NCBI GenBank assembly: GCA_029881255.1
Contig: JAOUMY010000001.1
Coordinates: forward strand, 1-64,000
Source: Gammaproteobacteria bacterium
GTDB taxonomy: Bacteria > Pseudomonadota > Gammaproteobacteria > S012-40
Direction: 5' to 3'
Length of the DNA: 64,000 nucleotides
The notes under the pieces are model-generated. The model searched no databases, was not told the origin of the DNA, and saw only the letters and a list, made by a program, of their open reading frames with translations. Positions 56,752-64,000 of this stretch are shown in pieces. Positions within the stretch are counted from its first letter, which is position 1. The number at the start of each line of letters is the position of its first letter. Both the position numbers and the translations under genes were made by a program.

Positions 56752-58142
56752 TGACTACTGCAAAAACCTTTTCCGTTATTTCGCCGATTGATGGTTCAGT
56801 TTATCTGGAACGTCCTTACGCCAGTAGCACCGACATCGACAAAACATTTGCGCAGGCAAATACCGCGTTTTCCCACTGGCGCGAAACGCCCTTGGCCAAA
56901 CGCATCGAGATTTGTACCGCGCTCGTGGATTACTTTCAGGCCAACCAGGATTCCATAGCCAAATCGATTACCTGGCAAATGGGTAGGCCGATTGCCTATT
57001 CTGCGGGTGAAGCCCGTGGCACTGCGGACCGGGCAAAGGTAATGACTGAAATCGCCGCACGCAAATTACAAAATGTCGACGTCCCGGCCCAGGAAGGGTT
57101 TAAGCGTTACATGCAGCGCGTTCCCCTCGGCGTGGTGTTTTCCATGACACCGTGGAATTATCCGTTTCTTACTGCGGTAAACGTGGTGGTTCCGGCAATA
57201 TTGGCGGGCAATGTCGTGGTGATGAAGGCCTCAGCACAAACACCACAAACCGCAGAAATCTTTGCCGATGCATTTAATGCCGCTAAATTACCGCAACACG
57301 TGTTTCAGTTTTTACACCTGGATCACGCAGCAACCGAATCGATTTTGAAAAAGGCGCCGATTAACTACGTTGGCTTTACCGGTTCTGTCTCTGGCGGTGC
57401 GGCGGTTGAACGTGCACTCGCAGGTCGTTTTATCGGCCTGGGACTGGAACTCGGTGGCAAAGATCCCGCCTATGTGCGTGCCGACGCGCCGGTAGAACAG
57501 ACGGTGGTCAATCTGGTCGATGGCGCGTTTTTCAATTCCGGACAGTCCTGTTGCGGTATCGAACGCATATACGTGCAACGCGCCATATTTAAAGACTTCG
57601 TCGATGCCTTTGTCGCCGAGGTAAACAAATACAAACTCGATGATCCCAGCAAGCCAGACACCACGCTTGGTCCGATGGTACGCGCCTCTGCGGCAGAACA
57701 CGTGCGTAAACAAATCGACGATGCACTGGCCAAAGGCGCGAAGGCATTGATAGACGAAAAACATTTTCCGAAATCGGGCAAGGGCACGCCTTATCTTGCG
57801 CCGCAGGTATTGATCGACGTGGATCATTCCATGGACGTAATGCGCGAGGAAAGCTTCGGCCCGGTGATCGGTATCATGCCCGTCGACAACGACGAACAGG
57901 CCGTAGAATTAATGAACGACAGCCACTACGGATTGACGGCCTCGATATGGACGCAAGACATGGACGTCGCTGAACGTCTCGGACAACAGTTGGAGACTGG
58001 CACCGTATTCATGAATCGCTGTGACTATCTCGATCCCTATCTTTGCTGGAATGGCGTGAAAGACACCGGACGCGGCGGCACGCTTTCAGAGATTGGTTTC
58101 GAACACCTGACACGTCCCAAATCGTTTCACCTCAAGCGCTGA
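56751..58142 (+). CDS. Aldehyde dehydrogenase family protein
   Basis: 463 residues, NAD(P)-dependent. Catalytic Cys267 in NSGQSCCGIERIYV and the general-base region LGLELGGKDPAYV are intact, as are TPWNYPFLTAVNVVVPA and GFTGSVSGGAAV. The start is the ATG overlapping the ligase stop; the longer frame upstream is a shadow. In the operon it most likely oxidises an aldehyde produced by the following alcohol dehydrogenase, while the amino group is protected as a gamma-glutamyl amide. Confidence 0.94.
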   Translation: MTTAKTFSVISPIDGSVYLERPYASSTDIDKTFAQANTAFSHWRETPLAKRIEICTALVDYFQANQDSIAKSITWQMGRPIAYSAGEARGTADRAKVMTEIAARKLQNVDVPAQEGFKRYMQRVPLGVVFSMTPWNYPFLTAVNVVVPAILAGNVVVMKASAQTPQTAEIFADAFNAAKLPQHVFQFLHLDHAATESILKKAPINYVGFTGSVSGGAAVERALAGRFIGLGLELGGKDPAYVRADAPVEQTVVNLVDGAFFNSGQSCCGIERIYVQRAIFKDFVDAFVAEVNKYKLDDPSKPDTTLGPMVRASAAEHVRKQIDDALAKGAKALIDEKHFPKSGKGTPYLAPQVLIDVDHSMDVMREESFGPVIGIMPVDNDEQAVELMNDSHYGLTASIWTQDMDVAERLGQQLETGTVFMNRCDYLDPYLCWNGVKDTGRGGTLSEIGFEHLTRPKSFHLKR

Positions 58143-58153
58143 AAGGAAAAGCT

Positions 58154-59314
58154 ATGAGCGGCCAATTTATTGCCAACTGGAATTATCCCACCACCATACG
58201 TTTCGGTGTTGGACGCATTAACGATCTGGCCAAGGAAGTGGGCAAACTCGGCATGAGTCGACCACTACTGGTAACGGATAAAGGTCTGGTCGCGCTACCG
58301 GTTTACGCACGGGTGAAAAAAATACTCGACGATAATGGCATTCAGTACGAGGAATTTTCCGACATCAAACCCAATCCTACGGGTAGCAATGTGGATGAAG
58401 GCGTGCGTTGTCTACGCCAATCCAGTTGTGACGGCGTGATTGCCTTTGGTGGTGGCAGTGCGATGGATGCAGCCAAAGCGATCGCCTTAATGGCAGGACA
58501 GACACGCGCGCTATGGGACTTCGAAGACGTTGGCGATAACTGGACGCGTGTGATCGAGAACGGCATGGTACCGTGTATCGCCATTCCTACCACAGCAGGT
58601 ACAGGCTCTGAAGTCGGAAGGGCATCAGTGATTACCGAAGAATCACAACACCGCAAGGTTATTATTTTTCATCCACGCATGTTGCCACCAGTCGTGATTG
58701 CCGATCCAGAACTCACCTGCGCCTTGCCTGCGGCGATTACTGCGGCCACAGGCATGGACGCCTTATCGCACAATCTTGAGGCCTTGTGTTCACCTGGTTT
58801 TCATCCTATGGCCGAAGGCATTGCTATCGAAGGCATACGTTTGATTAAGGAATATCTTCCCGCTGCATACAAAGACGGAAACGATATGACGGCGAGGGCA
58901 AATATGTTAGTGGCCTCAAGCATGGGTGCTACCGCGTTTCAAAAAGGTCTGGGCGCCATGCATGCGCTTGCGCATCCGCTTGGCGCCAATTACGACGCCC
59001 ATCACGGCATGCTCAACGCGATCGTGATGCCCTATGTGCTCGAAGCCAACGCAAAGGCGATACAGGACAAAATGGCGCGTCTCGCCGCCTGTCTCGATTT
59101 ACCGGGACGCGATACGAAAGCCGTGATTGACTGGGTGTTGTCTTTGCGTAAGACCTTAGGTATACCGCACACGCTTGCAGCAATCGGTATAGATGATAGC
59201 AAGGCTAGCTATATTGCACAGGAAGCGGAGAAAGATCCTTCGGCAGGAGGTAACCCGATTTCGTTTTCAGTGAACGAATACGAAACTCTACTGCGAAAGG
59301 CGATCAACGGCTAA
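58154..59314 (+). CDS. Iron-containing alcohol dehydrogenase
   Basis: 386 residues from the ATG at 58154 with AAAGGA upstream. The group III fold is marked by FGGGSAMDAAKAIALMA (NAD binding), TAGTGSEVG, and metal ligands in GMDALSHNLEA, ALAHPLGANYDAHHG. It interconverts an alcohol and an aldehyde. Third gene of the ligase operon, 12 bp after the aldehyde dehydrogenase. Its stop overlaps the peroxiredoxin-like gene by 4 bp, convergent. Confidence 0.95.
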   Translation: MSGQFIANWNYPTTIRFGVGRINDLAKEVGKLGMSRPLLVTDKGLVALPVYARVKKILDDNGIQYEEFSDIKPNPTGSNVDEGVRCLRQSSCDGVIAFGGGSAMDAAKAIALMAGQTRALWDFEDVGDNWTRVIENGMVPCIAIPTTAGTGSEVGRASVITEESQHRKVIIFHPRMLPPVVIADPELTCALPAAITAATGMDALSHNLEALCSPGFHPMAEGIAIEGIRLIKEYLPAAYKDGNDMTARANMLVASSMGATAFQKGLGAMHALAHPLGANYDAHHGMLNAIVMPYVLEANAKAIQDKMARLAACLDLPGRDTKAVIDWVLSLRKTLGIPHTLAAIGIDDSKASYIAQEAEKDPSAGGNPISFSVNEYETLLRKAING

Positions 59315-59985
59315 CCGTTCTGAACTCTCGGTGCAGGTTGGCTAAGCTTGTCTAGCTCAGCAAGTATGTCGTCTGGTTCCATACGTTTGGTGTAATCCGC
59401 GTTGACAAAGGTAGACGCGATCGTACCGTTCTTGTCAACGATGAATGTCGCAGGCATGGGCAATAGCCAACTGTTTTCGCCATTTCTCTTCTCTAAGTCA
59501 AGCGAAACCTGAAGGAAGACTTCACGCAGGGACACTGGCAACTGAAACACCAGGCCAAATAGCTTTGCCGCCTCGTTGTTAAGATCGGTCATGACTAGAT
59601 AGTCAAGATGATGGTCCTTGATATGCTTTTCTGTGAAAGTAAATAACTCTGGCGAGGCCGCGATCAACAGCGCTCCTCTAGCAGAAATCTCCTTGTGAAC
59701 ATCGCCCAGTGCTTTGAGTTCCAGATTACAGTAGGGACACCAGGTACCACGAAAAAAACTGATCACAAGATGTTTATCTCTGTTCAACTCGCGTAATTTT
59801 ACTTTTCTCATATTGCCGTCAAAAAAGAAGGCATCGGGAAGGGTATCACCTCTTTTCAACGCCTTATCTTCAAGAAACATCATAAGCGTTTCTTTTTCGA
59901 AATCCGAGACTACTTTCGAAAGTTCCGGCGGATACTGGCTGGAAAGTCTGACTTTTAAGGCATCGAGCTTTTCTTGCAGTGACAT
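59311..59985 (-). CDS. Peroxiredoxin-like AhpC/TSA family protein
   Basis: 224 residues, thioredoxin fold. The catalytic site is SFFRGTWCPYCNLEL, a C-x2-C pair at about residues 83 and 86. A helical N-terminal extension of about 45 residues precedes the domain. The family reduces peroxides with thiols; the C-x2-C arrangement is that of the AhpC/TSA subgroup often found as free-standing peroxiredoxin-like proteins. No signal peptide. Regulation not visible. Confidence 0.9.
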   Translation of the reverse strand: MSLQEKLDALKVRLSSQYPPELSKVVSDFEKETLMMFLEDKALKRGDTLPDAFFFDGNMRKVKLRELNRDKHLVISFFRGTWCPYCNLELKALGDVHKEISARGALLIAASPELFTFTEKHIKDHHLDYLVMTDLNNEAAKLFGLVFQLPVSLREVFLQVSLDLEKRNGENSWLLPMPATFIVDKNGTIASTFVNADYTKRMEPDDILAELDKLSQPAPRVQNG

Positions 59986-60329
59986 CTACAAACCTACTAT
60001 TTCTCACGTCTCGTAGATTTATCGGTCCGTCTCGCTAGCATAATAAGAAGACATTGTTAACATTTGTATCGCTACTACTTAGGAACTAGGCGCCCATAGC
60101 GCAAATCAGACAGTCACGTCCCCATAAATTTTCGGTCGCGCGCGCTTCATGAAAGACTTTCCCAACAAATACCTGGACTCAATTTTGAGCATTTTATTCA
60201 GTTAAAGTAAGCAAGATTCCTCCCCGATAACAAGGAAAGCCATGACTCATTATGTGGTAAGAAACAGTCCGAACAAATAGTCGGAGTCTGTCTTAAATTT
60301 GGTCATACAACCAGACAGGTATATGTGCA
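59986..60329 (+). other. Intergenic region with possible leader peptide and hairpin
   Basis: A 344 bp gap. A 12-codon frame at 60242-60280 (MTHYVVRNSPNK) has AAGGAAA properly placed before its ATG. Its stop lies in the loop of a bulged hairpin formed by ACAGTCCGA (60264-60272) and TCGGAGTCTGT (60281-60291). This is 39 bp before the binding-protein start. No T-run follows the stem. The rest of the gap holds nothing recognisable. Confidence 0.45.
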
Positions 60330-61199
60330 ATGAAAGACTTTTGGAAAACAAATATAAAAATTGGAATAAGCACACTTTTAGCCGTGTTCTGTACCGCCTC
60401 GTGGAGCGCAGAAAAACCGCTTAATCTCGCCATACTTATGCCAGCGCCAGCCAAGATTATTCACAAGAACTGGCAACCGCTGGCTGATTACCTAAGCACG
60501 GCCTTAGGCAAAACGGTGCATATTTCGACACCCAGAAACCTGGAGCAAGCCAGAACCTCTCTGGGAGACGCAGACTTTGTCTACGCCAACGCCTATCTCT
60601 ACGCAATACTTGCCGATGAGTTTCAAATTACACCCATAGCGCAGATGCGCAACACCGGCAATAGCGTCTTGAGTCGCGGCCGATTTCTGGTAAGAAACGA
60701 CAGCAACATCACTAGCATAAAAGATCTCAAGGGCAAGAAGATTGCCCTGATCAGTCGCTTTGGTGCCGGCTCGTATCTGGCGCCACGCGCCAGTCTTGCG
60801 CGAGAGGGATTGGATATAGAAAAAGATGTCACTGTCGAATTTACCAACAACCTCAAAAAAGCGGCCTATATGGTCATGCTTGGCGAGGCTGACACCGCCG
60901 TCATGTGCGAAGTCAATTACGAGATTCTTTCGAAACGGATTGATACCGGCGATTTAAAATTTTTTGATACGACAGAGCAGTTTCCAGAAGCGATTATGTT
61001 TACACCGCACAAGCAGGACTCTGAAATCGCAAAACTCTTTAAGAAAGCCATACTCGCCGATAGTGCCCGTAAGAACGAGGCTTTACGATCGTTAAACGAA
61101 ATGAAGATAGGTAATTTCATCGAATTTGATCCTGCCATTATGATTCAACTGAACAAACTCATTCGTCAGGCCGGGCTGACGAAAATCGACGGCACATAA
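60330..61199 (+). CDS. PhnD-like periplasmic binding protein
   Basis: 289 residues with a Sec signal peptide (cleavage after SWSA, about residue 26). The mature protein is a type II periplasmic binding protein of the phosphate/phosphonate family: PLNLAILMPAPAKIIHKNWQ, LGDADFVYANAYLYAIL, DLKGKKIALISRFGAGSYLAPRA (given in part). No ABC importer is adjacent; instead a sensor kinase starts 15 bp downstream, so the protein is likely its ligand-sensing partner. It is a distant relative of the lipoprotein at 46881, with a similar genetic setting. Confidence 0.9.
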   Translation: MKDFWKTNIKIGISTLLAVFCTASWSAEKPLNLAILMPAPAKIIHKNWQPLADYLSTALGKTVHISTPRNLEQARTSLGDADFVYANAYLYAILADEFQITPIAQMRNTGNSVLSRGRFLVRNDSNITSIKDLKGKKIALISRFGAGSYLAPRASLAREGLDIEKDVTVEFTNNLKKAAYMVMLGEADTAVMCEVNYEILSKRIDTGDLKFFDTTEQFPEAIMFTPHKQDSEIAKLFKKAILADSARKNEALRSLNEMKIGNFIEFDPAIMIQLNKLIRQAGLTKIDGT

Positions 61200-61214
61200 A
61201 AAAGAATCACCGCC

Positions 61215-62693
61215 ATGCTCATGCGCGTTCAACTCAACCTGCACACCAAGGTACTCGCCAGCCTGATTGCTTTGTTTGTAATTTCTCTCGCCAGTCTAGG
61301 CATAGTGTTACTACGCGACGCCAATCTACGCATGAATGAGTTTCGCTTGTTACAGGCAAACGCTCAGGCGCGAACTCTCGCAGGCAATGCTGAAGAACCT
61401 CTATTAGTAAGAGATTACCCGGCCTTGGAAAACCTGGTGAACGTAGCAAAGTCTGAACAACAATATGCTTATGCCGCTATTGTTCGCCCCGATGGATTAG
61501 TATTTAGCCATTCAGACATGAGTCTTGTTGGTAGTCATATTGCTACGGTGTCGAACAATGAAGGCGTCAGAGTTCTTGATATAGAAAAGAATCAGCGTAA
61601 ATTGAAAGAAATTGTGTTTCCCCTGGATACCACCGGGCAACACATCGCCAATGCTCATCTCGCATATTACACCGACACAAGCTATAGCATATCTAACGAA
61701 ACACAGAAGTATTTGGCCGAGATCATTATAGGCACGCTACTGGTGCTTTCGCTAGGCAGCTTGCTTATTACGCGACACTTTACCAATCACCTGGTCAAGC
61801 TGACGCAATTGGTAAATAGCAATGGTGTAGATATGCACCTGGTGCTAGACAACAAGATTCTCAACCGCGGCGACGAAGTGGGAGACCTGGCGCGTTCGTT
61901 CAAGGACATGTCGGACAAACTGGTTGATCGGTTACAGGAGCTGGAGATACAGATACGTGAAAGAGACAATGCCCGCGCCGCAAACGAAACCAAAAGCGCC
62001 TTTCTTGCCAATGTCAGTCACGAGTTAAGAACACCGCTAAATGCCATCATAGGCTATAGTGAAATTCTGATAGAAGATGCCGTGGATACCCATGCGCAAC
62101 AGAATCTCAAAGACTTGGATCGGATTAAAAATTCCGCCAAATACCTCAATTCCTTGATCGACGACATGCTTGATTTGTCAAAAATTGAGGCTGGCAAACT
62201 GGAACTGACACCACATTTGATCGATGTTTCGTGGCTGGTAAAGGAAGTCGGCGCCTCGATAACGCCTCTAGTGGAAAAAAATCACAATGCCTTAACTATC
62301 AACATCGCCACGGGAACTGAAAAGGTATACGCGGATCCCTTGCGCCTGAAGCAGGTCTTGTTTAATTTGCTCAGCAACTCAGCGAAGTTTACCAAAGATG
62401 GCAATATACAAATCCATGTAGAGCCCGTTGCAAATAGTGTTCGATTCGCGGTTAGCGATACCGGTATAGGCATGAACGACGAACAGCTGAATAAAGTTTT
62501 CGACGCCTTTACTCAGGCCGACGCGAAGATCGCGCAAAAATACGGAGGAACCGGTCTGGGCCTGGCCATATCAAGACGACTGTGCGAAATGATGGGAGGC
62601 AGTCTCAACGCAACGAGCACGCCAGGATTGGGATCGACTTTTGTGGTTATGATGCCGGCAGTTGAGCCATCGCAACAACAGGCTACAGCTTAA
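61215..62693 (+). CDS. Membrane sensor histidine kinase
   Basis: 492 residues: TM1 about 13-33, a periplasmic domain to about 165, TM2 about 168-188, HAMP, coiled coil, HisKA with His269 ([15 protein letters not shown]) and HATPase with SNSAKF and [12 protein letters not shown]. No receiver domain, and no response regulator gene follows, so its partner is encoded elsewhere. Pairing with the upstream binding protein suggests ligand sensing through the periplasmic domain. Confidence 0.94.
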   Translation: MLMRVQLNLHTKVLASLIALFVISLASLGIVLLRDANLRMNEFRLLQANAQARTLAGNAEEPLLVRDYPALENLVNVAKSEQQYAYAAIVRPDGLVFSHSDMSLVGSHIATVSNNEGVRVLDIEKNQRKLKEIVFPLDTTGQHIANAHLAYYTDTSYSISNETQKYLAEIIIGTLLVLSLGSLLITRHFTNHLVKLTQLVNSNGVDMHLVLDNKILNRGDEVGDLARSFKDMSDKLVDRLQELEIQIRERDNARAANETKSAFLANVSHELRTPLNAIIGYSEILIEDAVDTHAQQNLKDLDRIKNSAKYLNSLIDDMLDLSKIEAGKLELTPHLIDVSWLVKEVGASITPLVEKNHNALTINIATGTEKVYADPLRLKQVLFNLLSNSAKFTKDGNIQIHVEPVANSVRFAVSDTGIGMNDEQLNKVFDAFTQADAKIAQKYGGTGLGLAISRRLCEMMGGSLNATSTPGLGSTFVVMMPAVEPSQQQATA

Positions 62694-62715
62694 TAAAAAA
62701 TCACACGTCACACGG

Positions 62716-63780
62716 TTACTTTCTCAATTGCTGTAGCGTGTCTTCCAACGATTTATTTCTAAGCCGCAGATAATCCAGCTTGTAACTGTCTCCCTGTTTC
62801 ACAACCAATACCGCATCTCCTGAGGACACGGGGAGGATTTCTCTGTCGAATAAATAAATACGTCGATGTCCTTCGTCAATTTTTGCAATAACTTTTGCCT
62901 GCGCAATTTGCATCTGTATATGCGACCATTGTTTGTCTGATTGAATCAAGTCACCCACTACGGCTTGCGCAAACTTGGACCACAGCCACAACCAGTCTTC
63001 CCTACGCTTGCTACTTCGTTCAATAAAGGCACTCAAAAGCTCTCTTTCGTCGCCAACAGGCAGACCCGCTACGAGTTGAGCGAAATCGAGTGGCGGCGCA
63101 TAGGTTCTGGGTAATATTCTGGCGGGTTTTTGTATCATTCGCGCACGCGGCGCTGCCGGTGTGGCTGCCGACGCAGGTGCCGCGTCTGATTCCGCCGTCG
63201 ATCGCTGCCCAAACGATGCTATCTCTTCCATACGTTCTGGCATCGCTTCACTTTCAAGCGATAAGCCAGACGCTGCCATAGACGGCTCTGACATTTCTGA
63301 TGCAGCCTCAAGCTCTATTGCCTTGGGCTTGTTTGAAACAGGCGCAGAAAGGCTTTTTTCAAGGGGAGCAGCTGGTGGCGCTTGCTTCACGTGCGCAGGA
63401 ACTTCTGCTTTTGACTCAGCACCACCCGAGGAGTTGCGCTCAAACGGTGCCTGCACATCTGATGCTTGCCTTTTGTTAATTGGCGCACGTTCTTCCAGTG
63501 CGATCTCAGTTTCACCAAGACGTATCTCCTTAGGGGCCTCCCGTTGTAAAACCAATACAACACTGACGCTTAAAACAATGGTTGCCGCCAGCGATAAACT
63601 CGCTATACGACTTGAGGAAATTCGATGCGTATGCGCTAAGGGAGCCGTTGCCTCAGCTTTTTCGCGAGCGATTTGCATAATCGCCGCGTCCAGGTTTTTA
63701 CCCGGTTCGGACTTGTTAGACGCATGATAGGCGTCGACAACAGCCTTTTCGCGGGTTTCAAATGTTTGCTCCTGGCTCAT
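62716..63780 (-). CDS. Membrane protein, likely anti-sigma factor
   Basis: 354 residues. A cytoplasmic N-terminus of about 55 residues (AVVDAYHASNKSEPGKNLDAAIM) precedes one membrane segment (about 59-77), then an Ala/Pro/Glu-rich periplasmic spacer to about 215 and a C-terminal domain (LPVGDERELLSAFIERSSKRREDWLW). The gene begins 1 bp after the stop of a sigma-factor gene, the usual place for a regulator, but no zinc anti-sigma motif (HxxxCxxC) is present, so the role rests mainly on context and layout. Confidence 0.7.
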   Translation of the reverse strand: MSQEQTFETREKAVVDAYHASNKSEPGKNLDAAIMQIAREKAEATAPLAHTHRISSSRIASLSLAATIVLSVSVVLVLQREAPKEIRLGETEIALEERAPINKRQASDVQAPFERNSSGGAESKAEVPAHVKQAPPAAPLEKSLSAPVSNKPKAIELEAASEMSEPSMAASGLSLESEAMPERMEEIASFGQRSTAESDAAPASAATPAAPRARMIQKPARILPRTYAPPLDFAQLVAGLPVGDERELLSAFIERSSKRREDWLWLWSKFAQAVVGDLIQSDKQWSHIQMQIAQAKVIAKIDEGHRRIYLFDREILPVSSGDAVLVVKQGDSYKLDYLRLRNKSLEDTLQQLRK

Positions 63781-63781
63781 A

Positions 63782-64000
63782 TCAATCTTCCAGTAACTGA
63801 GAAAGTTTGTTCACTGCATAACGGTAGCGACTTTTAATCGTATCCAGATTTTCGCCACACACCTGGGCAATTTCCTGCAAACTTAGCCCGGATTCCACTT
63901 TCAACAAAAAGACATCAAGCTGACGTGGCGGTAGCTGCTCCACGAGACGTTGAAAGGCCTTGCTCTCCTGCTTGTGCGCCAATTGGATATCGGGACTTTC
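63782..64000 (-). CDS. ECF-type sigma factor, C-terminal part, cut by right edge
   Basis: The visible 72 codons are open to the edge. They encode sigma region 4: FQRLVEQLPPRQLDVFLLKV followed by the helix-turn-helix GLSLQEIAQVCGENLDTIKS and RYRYAVNKLSQLL, which recognises the -35 element. The TTG-started short version is not the true gene because the frame continues upstream (ESPDIQLAHKQES). A TGA-T-ATG junction links it to the putative anti-sigma gene. Confidence 0.88.
   Translation of the reverse strand, partial: ESPDIQLAHKQESKAFQRLVEQLPPRQLDVFLLKVESGLSLQEIAQVCGENLDTIKSRYRYAVNKLSQLLED

Noticed and set aside
1-64000. CRISPR arrays, tRNA or rRNA genes, insertion sequences
   Set aside because: No regularly spaced direct repeats, no rRNA-like stretches, no convincing tRNA and no transposase were seen on reading both strands; a covariance-model search would be needed to exclude small RNAs.

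Overview
The window looks like a chromosomal segment of a gammaproteobacterium. The strongest argument is gene order. From about 8.5 to 39 kb it carries yggT-proC-yggS-pilT-pilU, then pyrC'-pyrB-pyrR-ruvX-yqgE-tonB-gshB, then pilG-pilH-pilI-pilJ-chpA-chpC. This is nearly the order of the Pseudomonas aeruginosa pilT-to-chp region, although inserted genes and a gshA of the Acidithiobacillus type suggest it is not a true Pseudomonas. Species cannot be named from sequence alone. No rRNA, tRNA or CRISPR array was seen.

Left end (1-4968): a sedentary chromosomal integron. Eight attC recombination sites separate small, mostly AT-rich cassette genes, all on the minus strand. They lead back to an attI region and a divergent integrase gene, intI. 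The integrase is broken: an internal deletion plus frameshift removed its middle, yet its sigma70-like promoter with an overlapping LexA box is intact. The array is probably frozen unless an integrase acts in trans. It abuts pyrE, followed by an exonuclease III gene at the position Crc occupies in Pseudomonas.

Housekeeping and motility block (4.9-40.5 kb): pyrE, xthA, a membrane GGDEF/EAL protein, yggT/proC/yggS and the twitching ATPases pilT/pilU. Next come a HAF-repeat secreted protein with a C-terminal sorting-like tail, a chemoreceptor and a 1214-residue decaheme lipoprotein. A long minus-strand gene series follows: gshA, gshB, apbE, NusG-II, Gx transporter, tonB, yqgE, ruvX, pyrR, pyrB, pyrC'. 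Divergent from gshA runs the Pil-Chp chemosensory operon, which lacks the methyltransferase and methylesterase genes pilK and chpB at the expected positions.

Accessory block (40.5-64 kb): an RNase T2-like protein with a changed catalytic position, a PAP2 phosphatase, a large patatin-like phospholipase, and two separate PhnD-like binding protein plus sensor-kinase units. The first unit feeds two hybrid kinases carrying five receiver domains and one HPt. Between the units lies a glutamine synthetase-like / aldehyde dehydrogenase / iron alcohol dehydrogenase operon with a divergent class I amidotransferase, which reads as a gamma-glutamylated amine or amino-alcohol pathway. The window ends in an ECF sigma factor gene (cut by the edge) followed by a membrane protein that may be its regulator.

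Most worth a second look are the decaheme lipoprotein (two A-B-A-B-A pentaheme modules between two related beta-rich halves), the deleted but still SOS-promoted integron, the gamma-glutamyl pathway and the binding-protein/kinase units.
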